From the NCBI RefSeq assembly GCF_048773025.1, contig NW_027413959.1:4588001-4652000 (forward strand): a stretch of 64,000 bases of DNA. The letters run 5' to 3'. Each line of letters begins with the position of its first letter. The first letter of the stretch is position 1. Origin of the DNA: Camelus bactrianus (lineage: Eukaryota; Chordata; Mammalia; Artiodactyla; Camelidae). Position numbers and translations under genes: made by a program. Shown one piece after another: positions 34,631-46,684 of the stretch. Below the pieces are notes generated by a model. That model was given only the letters and a program-made list of their open reading frames with translations. It ran no database searches and was not told where the DNA came from.

Positions 34631-37600
34631 AGCATAAAGGTGTACCTACTGATGACTGGGCTTCCTTGGAAAGGGAACAGAGAACTGGAGACAGCAACAG
34701 TCTCCAAAAACACATGAGAAAATGTTTACTCTTGTTTTGTACATGTTGTTTCCTTCTGTACCTGTACTGTATGTAAAATTAAGGAAGAAAGGAAGCAGAA
34801 ATAAAAGGGAAAAAAAGGAAGGAGAAAAGAAAGGAACCTGGCCACTTATTCTTTAAATATATAGCTAGTATTATCTCCTGTGAGCCAGAGATCTTTCAGA
34901 ACCCCTCTTAGGACTCAAAGACACCTAAATGGCAGTTCTCTTCCAAATGCTCCTAATCCTGTATCTCTGTAGCTTTATAACATTAAAGATGGTCTCAAGC
35001 AGATACAAATCAACTCCAAAATCTAAATGTATACAAGGTATACCTGTAACAAATTATATATTTGCATATATATTATATATATATAACATATATAAGCATA
35101 TGTGTAGATATATACTCAGACATAATGTATATGTAGATATTTTTTAAAGAGATATATCCCCTAAAGTTTCTTCAGAACACTGTATTCCTTTAGTATGATT
35201 ATCTTGGAAAAGACCTCCAGGCTCTAATAAAATAACCAGGGCATTCCCAGGACAACTCCAGCACAAACTTCAATCTAAATGGTAAGAGATCCTAAGCCAC
35301 ACTTTTCCTAGGATTTCTGGTACTAGGGTGAGAACAAACTGATAAGTCAGCCACCAAAGCTTTTTTAGAATTGCCTTGAATGTAACCCAAAGAGCCCATA
35401 GATCTATTCACTCCATTGTCTAACTGTAACTTACGTTGTGTCTGTTATGTGCCAGGTTCTTGGTGAACAGCTGATCTGCCTAACTGAATAGTACAACAAA
35501 CTTGCCTTCTGTCAACGTATGCACTAGAGTCAAATGGACTCAAAGACTATCTTTCCTGAGACTCAGGTGTCATAGCAAGGAAAAAACAAGAGCAAAAATC
35601 CATCTACTCCCACTTTTCAGCACTCCTGGCACTATATACAAAAGAACTCAATATTAAGAGACCTTGTTTCATATAATCCATTATTGTCAATATCTTCTTC
35701 TAATGAAAGATGGAAAGTTGATACCAGAAACATTTCTATAACTTTATACATTTGCGATTTTTAAGCTTTATTGATTGTATCCTATTTTCAAGATTGTAAA
35801 ATGACCTGAACCTTTCAAAAGATTCAAAATAAAAAAGCAACTATAGATATCTCATTTATTTTTCATTTAAAAGTATCTTTTCTTCTTCAACTTAAGATTT
35901 CCTTTCTTTATGCTTTTTTAGCTAAACACACACACAAACACACAAATACAAATATTTTGAAGCAATATCTGTGTGTATGTTTTGTAATAATGAGAGCAAT
36001 TTAATTACCCACAGTAATTGAATGAAAATGTTTAATTCTTAAAAAATTGTATTAACTCAAAAGGCAAGTCTTTTTCTTTTACATTAAATCTTTTTGACCC
36101 AGGGAATGTCATTTAATCATTATTACTCAAGCATATTAGTAATTTATTCTTTGACTTTTAAAATCATATTAATAAAATAATTATTTATTAACTCATGAAA
36201 GTGTTTTAAGTACCATGAAGTTTCAAATAATATAGTTTTCCTGGAAAGAATATACATTTTAAAGATAAAATCCCTGTCCAAAGAGGTAATTTGATATTTG
36301 ATACACAATCAATAGCACATAAAGTTACTTGGATGTTTACGCATTTTTAAAATGATATTTTAAGTGGAAACATTGCAGAAACTTGCAGAAGCACTTTCCT
36401 TGTTTCTCATTTTAAGAATTTTGAAATTTTTCTATCTAGAGGTAGATGCTTAATTACTGATTATTATTCAATCAATATGTTCTTTATACAACCACACACA
36501 AAAGTTCACTTTTCCAACTTTCTATCATATGAACCCAGGTATGAATTTCTTTAGCTGGAAATAATTGTATAAAGCATCAGAAAATTGTTTAAGATCATTT
36601 AATGTTACATTAAGATTGGACCACATATCTAAATAAGATGCTGGTGGAAATTAATTCGATCTAAGTTTTACATGCTATTAATTAAGTAAATAAAGCACCA
36701 TGGTAGAGTCTTTTATACATTGTGTATTGTTGTCTATTGTGCTGCACAAAATTTAAGTTGTGGATTCAGTCCACTTTCTTCTATTATTTAAAAGTTCAAG
36801 AATGTCATAAAAATACATATGCCATTCTTTCTAATTAAAAACTATGCATATTTCATTAAGACGTTCTTATGACTTGCCTGGATTGCATGTTATGACACTC
36901 TTAACTGAGAAGGAAAGGCCAAGCAGATGACACAGCACACTTAAACATTATCCTCTGTGGATTTGCCCACATTAATCGTGCTCTTTATGAACCAAGAAGA
37001 CATTCTATAATATTAGTTATTGTGGCAGTTTGAGAATACTATAAAAAAGTGAATTATTTGGCTTGCCTATCTTTGGAGAAAAATTATTTTATTCCAATAG
37101 GAAGCATAAACACAAAATGATACTGACTTTCCTGTCTGCAGTAACCCCACCCCCACCATCTTAGCAGGCCCTCTCTTTTGGAGGAAGGATTAAATTATCT
37201 TATTAGTGCATTTATTATTATCTTTTTACACATTCAATTCACCAAGCAGTGAAAAGTTGTTCATTGAGACTGACTACACTTAAAAAGCACAAATAGAAAT
37301 ATATTATAGTTAATCAGTCTATCTACCCACCTGTCTATTTTTTCTCCCTATCTCATCTTTCCTTCTCTCCCGCCACCCCCTTTCTCTCTCTCACACACAC
37401 ACACACAAACCACATTGCCTGTGGGCAGTTTCATGTCCTTCCCTGGGCCCCTGGAATCATGGGTTGTTCCAGTTCCCTAGTCTTGCTCTGTAACATTACC
37501 CATTCTTCTATCTGTGAAATCTATTCTCTCTGCACTTACCTCTTTTACTTAAGGGCATTAAAACTCCCTCTTTGTAGGTATACAGATCTTGTCTATTTCT

Positions 37601-39480
37601 CTGCTGAACCAAAAAAGGAAAAAAAAAGAAATCTAAAATATTAAAGTCATATAATACCTAGAGCAAAAAAAGTATCTTAAAACAGGAGAAAGTGAATAAA
37701 ACATTGATGAATATAATATTTGGGAAACTCGAAAGCTGAGAGGTTGGAGAACTGTACAGCTAACAATGTTAAGATAGATTTCATGTCAATAGGGTAAAGA
37801 TTAAATGATTTTATGAATAATAGTTAATCTGGAAATGGTTAATAGGATTATGTAAGCAAAATCAGAAAGGACTGTAAGCCTAACTCATTAGAATAATAGG
37901 ACAAATTATCCTGGAATTTGTTAGATCAAAGAATAGAGACATGGCTGATGATTAAAATATTACAGCAGAGGATTTCATTATGAATATGGTATTAGACTTG
38001 CAGCAAAAATACTCCTAGAATAAAATCTTAATGGCTTCCAAAATAATATTTTTTTCTCCTAACTTTCCACGTTTGCCCCTTTAGACCTCTTCTCACAGGC
38101 AGATTGTGTTTGCATGGAGTTTATGATTTGCTAATCATTCTTTTTTTTTTTTAATCAAGTTCTTGTCAGTCTTTAGAGAAAATGATTTAATTTGGTCATT
38201 TTCATGTTCAGATGTACCTGAAAAGGACTGGCTTACATTCAACTCATTTAAATAGAAGTTGTGAAAACTCTGTGGAATAGGAGAACTGTTTTCCAAGCAA
38301 AATAATTTAGAACATACTTGTGATAACTGGCAGCTTATTTTTTCCATCTAAATTTGTAGACCTAAATCCGAGTATTAGGCAGACTTTCATTTATTTCACA
38401 TCCAGCTATGCTTCAAGGACTTTGAATCAATTCTGCATAGTGTGGATCTGAAGGAAAACGTGATCCCTGAGATGCAAGACACAGCAATGACAGTCAATTT
38501 ATAAAGTGAGCAGAACAAGAAACATCACAAAATACTATCATGTAAAATTGATAATTTTTGCTAATTTTTCAAACACAGAAGTGTTACATACATTGATTTA
38601 AAGTGAAGAAATACAAACAAATTAAAATATACCAGAAAGTTTTGATGTATGAGCTGGTGACTATGAGACTGACATTAATAATTTGCATATGGACAATTAA
38701 GAATTGACTGGTTGGTAAATTTTATAAAATACTGGAAAAATCACAGGATTTAGAGTCTGTATTTAGAGACCTGGATTTCAAATTCACTGTCATCACTTAC
38801 TACCTATGCAACTTCAAGCATTTTGCATCAATTATCTCAACTATCAAAAACCACACCAAAAGTATACCTACCTCATGAAATAGTTGAATGGGTTAACTAA
38901 CCTACAATGCATGGCAGCACATTATAATTCCTAAAGCTTGGTGTAGTTGTGTCTGGGCTTAAATGTGCTTTTCATGCTTCCTCTACGTTTACCACAATGA
39001 CATGTCCCCACGTGCACAGGTTTATGTCTCTCTTACTATACAGAACTACAGAGGAAATTAATGTACTGTTTATTTATTATGTATATGTATATATATCTAT
39101 ACTTGTATCTTTAAATTCACCTTATTTTTAGCTGTTATAAATAAACATATATGCACACATGTGCACACACAGACATGTATACACACACATGCATTCACAC
39201 ACACATATATAGTCATAATAAACTGAAGAGGTCAATTGTTATCCCTAACACAACCACTAATAAAATACCAAAAAAAAAAAAATACAGAAATGGAAATTTT
39301 AAAAGAACAAAAATGGCACATTGCAAAATAAAATTAAACACAAAAAGGGAGTAATAGAGAATTTGAGAATCAAAAAAGGTACAATATTTAGAAAACAATT
39401 AGAAAAATGACAGAAGTAAATCCTTTCATTTGTGTAATTACTTTAAATATAAATGGACTAACTGCTCTAATAAAAAAAAC
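34631..39480. other. AT-rich gene-free sequence
   Basis: No convincing exon. There are TA-rich stretches (35060-35120), small CA tracts (35926-35955, 37388-37408, 39140-39210) and a 70-codon minus-strand open frame at 38135-38347 that I do not recognise. CpG is very rare until about 39490, where composition changes abruptly. Confidence 0.5.
38740..38930 (+). mobile_element. MIR SINE
   Basis: ATTTAGAGACCTGGATTTCA, TCACTTACTACCTATGCAAC, CTTCAAGCA and GTATACCTACCTCATGAAAT follow the MIR consensus order (acquired-differences core and tail). Ancient. Confidence 0.7.
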
Positions 39481-40429
39481 TTAGACAACATGGACACCCA
39501 AGACGGAGGTTATTCATGAACACGAGAAATGAACATCAGCCGAAGATACGTAAGATGGACAATGGGAGTTCCAGCCTTTCCTGGAGGAGGGTTGGCAGTT
39601 TTATATTGTATCTGAGACAATTTCCCTGCACTAGGTGGAGACACAAACTGTATTGCTGTCTTTTAATTGGGAAGCTTAACGTGGTCCACGGTGGCCGACA
39701 AGCAGTGGGTTGAGCTGTTTTTGTTCTACGTCAGGTTAGCTAAGCCGTAAGCAGCTTTCTTAGCGTTCCCTTCCCTTTGTGTGTCTCTAGGTTAGGGTTG
39801 TTCAGAAGAGAAGTTTACACCTGTTGGAGAGCAAACTGAAGGAGCAGTCCTTTGGCTGGGGGGCTGTGCTACAGCCGTGCACGTTGTCACTGACCTGCAC
39901 CCTCACGCCGTCAGTGTGGAGAAGCTGCTCCTCTGGCGCCCGCTGGCCTCCGCAGGGGGTCCCCCTGGGCCAGGCAGGTGTGCAGCTCCATCCTGCTGCC
40001 ACCGGTTTCTTCCACAGGGAGAGACACAGGCTCCAGGTCTTCTTGAAGGTGTTCAGATTTTATTGAATGGGTTAGATTTCTCCTGCTTAAAAGGTTTTTT
40101 TTATTGTGGTAAAAGAATAGGATTTGCCCCTAAGGAAGTGTACCATGTTAAACCTCTCTCCGGGTTTTGGGGACAGTAAATACATTCATACAGTGCAATC
40201 ACGACCACCTGTGTCTCCATAACTCTCCCCGTCTTTACGTGTGAAACCCTATGCCCGTAAACAACAACCCCCCGTTCTCCCCCGGCTGCAGCCACTTCTG
40301 TGTTTTCTCTTTCTGGGAATGCAGCCACTCCTAATCGCTCACACAAGTGGAATCGCACACGATTCACCGTCTTGCCCCTGGCTCACGGTACGCGTTCCGA
40401 TGTCCCCCAGGTGCCCCCGTGCTGTCACA

Positions 40430-40790
40430 CATGTCACAATGTTCTTCTTTCTTCAGGGGCAGTACTGTTCCATTGTACGCTCAGCCCACATCGTGCTCAT
40501 CTGTCCATCCACGGAAGGACGCTCGAGTTCCTGCCTCGTGGTAGGTATTGTCAACGGAGCTGCTGTGAAGTGGGTGTTCAAGTGCCTCTTTAAGACCTGT
40601 TGTATGTTCGCTCGGGTTTATTCTAAGCAGTGAGATTGCTGCAAGTGTGGTAGTTGTTTCTGAAATTTCTTTGAGGGGCTTCCAAACTGTTTTGCACAAC
40701 GGTAATGCCATTTTATGTTCTCACCAACAGTGCACAAGGGGTTCTTTTCTCCACATCCATGGACACCACACACGGACAGCAATCCAGGTA
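40430..40790 (-). mobile_element. old L1 ORF2 end fragment, minus strand
   Basis: Plus-strand text CAGTACTGTTCCATTGTACG, TTGTCAACGGAGCTGCTGTG, CTTCCAAACTGTTTTGCACA, TTCTCACCAACAGTGCACAA and GGGGTTCTTTTCTCCACATC is a diverged complement of the L1 ORF2 end. CpG-rich for an L1, as expected in this island. Confidence 0.7.
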
Positions 40791-40880
40791 TTCAAAGCTC
40801 TGACTGACAGATGTTCCCCTTGGAGGGCGGGAGGAGGGGGGACCTGGTGGGGGCCCAGGAGCGCAGTGGGGTGGCAGCCC

Positions 40881-40883
<3 letters not shown>

Positions 40884-40919
<36 letters not shown>
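40884..40919 (+). repeat. (TG)n microsatellite
   Basis: Eighteen uninterrupted TG units. Confidence 0.97.
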
Positions 40920-40923
<4 letters not shown>

Positions 40924-41590
40924 TGTGGATGGGGGTGTGGGCAGGAGAGGTGAGACACGGACAGGAGTGTGTCGGAGGTCTTGCCCGGGGCAGGGCCCCG
41001 AGGGGTCAGGAGCAGCAGGAGGCTGACCTCAGGCTCACACCAGTGCTGACACAGGGGCTCAAGGGAAGGCGTCGGCCACTTCGCTTCCAGGGGCCCAGGA
41101 GGGGTTGTGCATGGGGGACGTGCTGTGGCCTGGTGTTGCCCCAGGGTCAGGACGGGGCCCTCAGGCCTGGTGGGGGCAGCTGTTCTGGGACTGGTGCTCC
41201 TCAAGGACCCGTGGGGCCAGCCCGGTATCGACCGTCCTGGGGTCCCCGTGGGAATGTCTGGCTGGAGGCAGATCTGTGGTCCAGGGGATGGAGGTGAGGG
41301 GCAGGGCCTGGGGCCGGACAGGCTGCAGGGACCATTAGCATGTTCAGCTTGTTGGTTAGGTGTTCCGTGTGAGGGAGATTGTGAGTGGGGGAGACCCCCA
41401 GGATGGTTTCTGGAGCCCCGATAGAGCCCTGGAGGCAGAAGGTGCCCAGTGTCCTCACGCCTGGCAGGGTCCCTGAGGGCCAGCGATGCCCCTGGACACA
41501 GCTGCCTGCCCCATGGCCTCACCATCTTTGGTGTAGAGCCCACTGCAGCGAGCTGTCCCTTTCCTGCATAAAATTCTCTGTCTTCCTCTG

Positions 41591-41620
41591 TCTCTCTGTC
41601 TGTCTGTCTGTCTGCCTGTC
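41591..41620 (+). repeat. (TCTG)n microsatellite
   Basis: Tetranucleotide tract TCTG with one TCTGCC variant, in the 3' flank of the IGHG gene. Confidence 0.9.
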
Positions 41621-42421
41621 CCCCACAGGAAGCTGGAATGGCCCTTTCCAACAGCCCTAGGGTGCTGTGGCTTTACTGATAGACACTCAGTGCTGGTCCC
41701 AGCTCCCCTCCAGGAGCCTGTCCTTTTGGCCTCCCCTGGGGCCGTGGAGCCACAGACTCGACACATTGGTTTCACCCCCTCTGCCCTGACACACTGAAAG
41801 GCTCACACAGACACTTGGACAATGTCCAGCCGCCCAGGGCCGTGTCCCGTGGGTGACTGAGATCTCCTGAAGCGCTGGCGAGGATCGCCCAGCAGAGCCA
41901 GCCCCGACCAGGCGCTGGCCTCCATTTCCTGGAGTGTTTCCTGCGAAGGGCAGACAGCTGTGGCTCCTGTGTCTGCCCTCTGGGGAGTGCTGTGTCTCCT
42001 ACAACCCGGGACCTGAGACTGTTCCTTTGAGATGGAACCACCAGGAGGGACTGGAGCTCAGGGTCTGGCCTCCCGGGAGGACCGAGTCCTGAATCCGTCC
42101 CTGCACCCTTGGCAGCCGGTGGGCACAGTGGCCTTCACGCTCCTCGACCTGGGACGTGCTGCTCCAGGACGGGAGGCAATAATTTCTGTGGTTCCAACCC
42201 GACTGTGCTGCGTGTTACAGCAGCCGTGCTGACCAGGCGTCCGACACCTGGGACTTGCTGCTGACTCTGCGCCCCCAGGGAACCCCAGGGATGGGTGTGG
42301 TCAGGGGAGAGCTGGGGCCTGGGGCTGGGAGGGTGTGGAGGGCGGCCAGGCTGTGGAGTCACCAGGGGAGGGGCCGCAACATAGAGCGATTCCCAGAGAG
42401 CTATGGAATGGTAAAGGATGC

Positions 42422-42427
42422 TTTATT
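42422..42427 (-). terminator. candidate poly(A) signal for the membrane IGHG transcript
   Basis: AATAAA on the minus strand (in GACAATAAAGCATCC), about 1 kb beyond the M2 stop at 43434. Position and sequence suit the membrane-form 3' end, but no other signal was tested. Confidence 0.4.
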
Positions 42428-43433
42428 GTCTCCACAACCCAAAACATGACAAGCCAGAGTCTCCCAACAAAAAACCCAAACCAAAGATAAACAGCGCAGA
42501 AAGTTCATGGGCTCCAGACATTTAGAAAGGATGCACAGCTTCCCAAGCCAGGCCTGGCGTGACCTCTGGCTGTAGCACACCCCCCCTCCCCTGCCACCAC
42601 CCGGCACTGGGGCATGCCCCTCCCCATCCAGGGACAAGACAGGAGAGGCCCAGGGGTCTCAGGCCGGGACTCCAGGCTGTCGGGCTCCCTCCTCCCGGGG
42701 CTCGCCTCTCACCCCACCGCCCAGTGCAGGGAAGCTCCTGCTGAAGGTGTCTCAGGCCACTGGCCACAGGACAGGCTGGCTGCGGCCACTGCCCTGTTTT
42801 GCCAGTGTCCCTATTTCTGTGTCCAGCGAGGCTGTGTCCTGCCCATGGGGGACCCGGTCACCAGGCCCGTCTCTGGGAAGCTGGAGTGGGGAGACCTCAC
42901 CCCCTTCCTGGCAGGCCTGGCTCCTGTAGGGGCCATGGGCCCTGGCCCTTCTCAGAGCTGAGTACTTGGCTGACCGTTGGTGGCACATCCAAAAGCCTCC
43001 CTGCTGTGAGACGTTGGCCAGGGCTGCATATGTTCCCACCAAGGATCTGACACAGGCGCCTCCCCTTGGGGACCCTGCTTGATGACCAACCTGATGGTGT
43101 CCACAGAGCAATCCCTGCCCACTGCCCCGGGATGCCAGCCTCCTGCTCATCCAAAGGAACCCCAGGGTGCCCCGGGCACTCCTGGTGAGGACAGGCAGAC
43201 CCCTCGGCTCAGGTTGGTGGTAGCACCTGCTGTCCACTTGGTCCCCTGAAGGTGGGCAGGGTGCAGGGTGTGGTCGGTGGTGGCCGTGAGGTCGGAGGAT
43301 GGAGATGCGGGTGAGCACGGCCGAGAGATCAGAGCTGGCAGGGCAGCGGGCGGAGTAGTGGCTGAGCAGCTCGGAGTGATGAACGGGGTACCTCTGGGGC
43401 CTGGGGTGGCCGTGGACACCCCCAGAGGGCACG

Positions 43434-43517
43434 CTAGGCCCCCTGCCCGATCACGTTTCTGTGGTCTGGGACGATCGTCCGCTTCAGCTCCACCACCGAG
43501 GAGAAGATCCACTTCAC
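43434..43517 (-). CDS. IGHG: IGHG M2 exon (cytoplasmic tail)
   Basis: Acceptor GTCCCTGCAG. It reads [20 protein letters not shown] followed by NVIGQGA and a TAG stop: the 27-residue IgG cytoplasmic tail. The immunoglobulin-tail-tyrosine motif is normally DYRNM. Here it is DHRNV, so the signalling tyrosine is replaced by His. Otherwise intact. Confidence 0.92.
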   Translation of the reverse strand: MKWIFSSVVELKRTIVPDHRNVIGQGA

Positions 43518-43889
43518 CTGCAGGGACGGCGGGTGTGGGCACAGCCGGGGCCCTCGTGCCAGCTGCCCGCAAGGACCTGGCCTCCCAGCCCGGGGACTGC
43601 CGGCCGCGAGTGTACTCGGGTGGGGTGGCGCGAGGACTCCATGGGCACAGCCAGGGACAGGGAGGTCCCGACAGGGACAGAGAGAGACAGTGAGAGAACA
43701 GAATGAAATGGAGAGACAGAGGACAGTGGACAGAAAGGACAAGAGGGGAGAGTGAGGAGACAGTGACGGGACTGTGAGGGGACAGGAAGGGGACAGGGAG
43801 GGACATGGAGGGACAGGGAGTGGACAGGGAAGGGGGACTGTGCGGGCACTGTGTGGCGACAGCAGGGACAGCTGGCCTGGCCCGCCCAC

Positions 43890-44023
43890 CTTAAAGAGGG
43901 TCACTGTGGTGCTGTAGCACACGCTGAGCAGGAAGAGGGTGATGAAGATGGAGATGGTGGTCCACAGCCCATCCAGCTCCCCGCTCTGGGCCTCGGCACA
44001 GCTCTCTTCCTCCAGGAGTGGCT
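43890..44023 (-). CDS. IGHG: IGHG M1 exon (membrane anchor)
   Basis: 134 bp, acceptor CCCCGTCCAG, donor GTGGGC. It reads [20 protein letters not shown] and then [24 protein letters not shown]: an acidic extracellular spacer with one Cys, then the conserved transmembrane helix that pairs with CD79A/B in the B-cell receptor. Fully open, and only one Glu longer than the human exon by my count. Confidence 0.92.
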
Positions 44024-45345
44024 CTGGACGGGGAGGGGGTGGTCAGCTCTGTGGCTGCCCATCACGTGCCAGGGCAGGGTCAGTGGCACCTGGGGGTGGG
44101 TCTGTCTGTGACAGGGCGGGTGGGGCACTAGGATCCCCTTAGGGGGCTGGATCAATGGTTCCCTGAGGTCAATCCCTGGGCACCGACCTCGTGTCCCCCA
44201 TTCCTCCAGCTTGGGCCTCAGTCTTGGCCGGATTCCTTGGGCCCAGATCTCGGCCTGGCCAGTGCGTGTCCCTCATCGCCTCCTCTGCGGTGACTTTCAT
44301 GGGGTCCTCTGGGGAGAGGGTGCCCTGACCCCTGCCTTCCCTCTCACCGGAGGCCAGGCCTAGACGGCAGGGGTCTGCAGAGCAGGTCTGTGGTGGGTCC
44401 TACTGCAGGGAAGGGCGGAGGCAACCTTGGGGTGTCCCTGTGTGCCTGAGGGGGTGGGGTGGGCGTGCTAGGGACCAGTGGTGTGTTGGGTCTCTGTCTG
44501 TTGAGGAGGGGGTGCAGGTGTCCTGGGGAGAGGAGGGGTGGGGGTCTGAGCTGGCCAGTGTGGTCAGAGTGTGGTCAGTGCTGCTGGGGCTTTGAGGAGT
44601 GGGGACCAAGCTGGTGTCCACCGAGGGTTCATGAGACCCGGCTCCAGGCTCTGGTCTGGCCCCGGGTCGATAACCCATTGAGGACCCAGTGAGCAAGGCT
44701 GGCTTGTGTGCACTTGTGTGGTTGTGCCCTTGTGTGCAGTTGCACAGGCACATGCGTGTGCGTGAGTCTGCAGGTGGACGAGGGGTGTGCAGGCTGGTGT
44801 GCTCCATGAGAGGGCTTGTTTCCTGTGGGCCTGGGTGAGTGTCCCCTCGAGGTTACAGATCTGGCCCCGAGCACCTCGCCTGTGGGAAGGTGAGGCCTGA
44901 TCTCCGTGTGTCCTGGGAGCAGGAGGCCTGTGCCCCCAACGCCGGCCAGGCGTGGCTCCCATGTTGACAGGGTGTCAGCACATGGACCCTCGAGGCCCCG
45001 GGGATGGGAACTGTGGGGACAAGGACCTGCCACTGTCCCACAGTTGGGCTTGGACAGAGGTGGGAAGAACCGTGCACTCATGTCCGTGAGGGTCCCTGGG
45101 AGGCTCTACCAGTCCCCTCTACACGCTCCAGCCTGAGTAGGTGCTGGCCGGACCCTGGACCCTGGGGAGCAGCTGCCTCGGGCAGAGCCCCCTCTCTGGC
45201 CTCGGGCTGCTGCCTGCCTTCGTTGGCACCAAGTTTGTCCTCAGAGCCTGGCATGCCCCCGCCTCCCGCAGGCCCGGCGGGCGCCGGAGCTCTGCATAGA
45301 AAGAACCATGACAGTGTTGCAGGGCCCCAGGGAGGTACTGGGTGT

Positions 45346-45351
45346 TTTATT
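45346..45351 (-). terminator. poly(A) signal of the secretory IGHG transcript
   Basis: AATAAA on the minus strand in ATGAAATAAAACACCCAGTA, about 105 bp beyond the ancestral CH3 stop. AATAAA followed by a CACCCAG block is the conserved arrangement in mammalian IgG genes. Competition between this site and splicing to M1 normally sets the secreted-to-membrane ratio. Confidence 0.85.
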
Positions 45352-45455
45352 TCATGCTGGCCCCGGAGGTATGTACACAGGGGTGGGGCTCAGGCGTCCA
45401 CGCGGGACCCTGAGAGCCTCGGGGAGGGGGGTTCGCTTGGGTGCCGGGGTGAGGC

Positions 45456-45785
45456 TCATTTACCCGGAGACTGGGAGATGGATTTCTGGGTGGAGTGATC
45501 TGTGTAGAGCCTAGTGCATCGCCACACAGGTGAAGACTTCTCCCCGCTGCCACGTGTTCTTTCCCACCGAGAGCTTGCTGTAGAGGATGTAGGTCCCGGC
45601 GTTGTCCAGCTGGGGCAGCGTGGTGGCGTAGGCGCCCTCTGCCTCCGGCCGCCCGTTCCTCTGCCACTCAGCGTTGATGTCAGGTGGGTAGAAGCCTTTG
45701 ATCAGGCAGGTTACGCTCACAGTGTCCTTGGCCAGGACTTCCTGGTGTGGGGCCAGGGTGTACACCTGCGGCTCCCGGGCCTGCC
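45456..45785 (-). pseudogene. IGHG: IGHG CH3 exon with premature stop
   Basis: Acceptor TGTCCCCACAG. It reads GQAREPQVYTLAPHQEVLAK and on through NTWQRGEVFTCVAMH, then TAG at 45511-45513 where GAG (the E of HEALHNH) is expected. Just after, the CACAACCACTAC-like stretch is one base longer than expected, so the last residues and the QSPGK end are out of frame. The ancestral stop (TGA, 45456-45458) and the inner donor CCGG|GTAAA used for the membrane form are still recognisable. Loss of the final strand removes the HNH loop used by FcRn and should prevent folding. Confidence 0.9.
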
Positions 45786-45868
45786 CTGTGGGGACAGGTG
45801 TGTCTGCGAGCATAACGGTCACTCTGAGCAGCCCCAAAGGACCCTCCCGTGCCCGTTGTCCATCCCAC

Positions 45869-46198
45869 CTTTGGCCTTGGAGATGGTCCTCTCGATGGGG
45901 GCCGGGGGAGCATTGTTGTTGACCTTGCACTTGAACGCCTTCCCCGTCAGCCAGTCCTGGTGCTGGATGGGCAGGACGCTGACCACGCGGTACGTGCTGT
46001 TGAACTGTTCCTCCTTTGGCTTTGTCTCCGCCGTGTGTACCTCTGTGTCATCCACGGACCAGCTGAACTCGATCTCAGGGTCTTCCTTGCCCACGTCCAC
46101 CACAAGGCACGTGACCTCAGGTGTTCGGGTGCTGGAGAGGACGTCCTTGGGTTTCGGGGGGAAGATGAAGACCGTGGGCCCTCCAAGGAGCTCAGGGG
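45869..46198 (-). CDS. IGHG: IGHG CH2 exon
   Basis: 330 bp, fully open. It begins [20 protein letters not shown] with the LLGG lower-hinge motif for Fc-receptor binding. It has domain cysteines in VTCLVV and FKCKV, and the N-glycosylation site NST in [27 protein letters not shown] is the typical camelid string. [10 protein letters not shown] replaces the NNKALPAPIE form, with a Leu to Pro change in the loop that contacts Fc receptors. Acceptor CCCCCTCCAG and donor GTGGGA are normal. Confidence 0.93.
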
Positions 46199-46327
46199 CT
46201 GGAGGGGGAAACAAGATGTGGGTCAGCACTTGGACGGGCCTCCTGTAGGGCACACGTTTCCCTCATCAGGCGGGGCCTGGTCTCTGGTCACTTCCTTGCG
46301 ATGGAGGGTGTAGCCTGGCTCCCTTAC

Positions 46328-46372
46328 CTGGGCATTTGGGACACTGGGAGCTGGGGTCTTCGCTGTGGAGCG
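46328..46372 (-). CDS. IGHG: IGHG hinge exon, short heavy-chain-antibody type
   Basis: 45 bp with acceptor CTCTCTGCAG and donor GTAAGG. With the shared first base it reads ALHSEDPSSQCPKCP: two cysteines for inter-heavy-chain bonds in the CPKCP motif. It begins in the same phase (one base borrowed) as CH1, so a VDJ exon can be joined to it directly without loss of frame when CH1 is skipped. L for H and Q for K are the differences from the llama hinge I recall. Confidence 0.92.
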
Positions 46373-46684
46373 CTGCAGAGAGAGCAGATGGGGGGTTCCT
46401 GTGGGCGGGAGATGGCCCTGGGTGGAGTTTAGGTCAGGGACAGGTTGTGGAAGGTGCAGATCGGCACCAGTTCTGTGGGTTAGAGTTGTCCAGCCTGTGA
46501 CCACCTTGAACCTGGTGGAAACACCCAGAGGACCCCTCACATAGCCTGGGAGGCCTTCAGGTAAGGAGACCGCATCCCCTCTGATATCCTGGGCCGAGGT
46601 CGCCATCCTGGCATGTGGTTCGAGCCGGGAGGAGGGCTGACCTCGGTCCTGTCTGGGAGTGGACGCCCTCCCTGAGGCCTGTCC

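Noticed and set aside
34401-34715. Phe/Leu/Ser repeat proteins
   Set aside because: Direct translations of the (GAAA)n microsatellite.
40713-41651. 312-codon minus-strand frame downstream of IGHG
   Set aside because: It spans an L1 scrap, a (TG)n tract (read as His/Thr) and GC-rich flank. No domain, no splice logic.
45514-46313. Plus-strand frames of 244 and 154 codons across the IGHG exons
   Set aside because: Antisense shadows of CH2 and CH3; the minus strand carries the recognised domains and splice sites.
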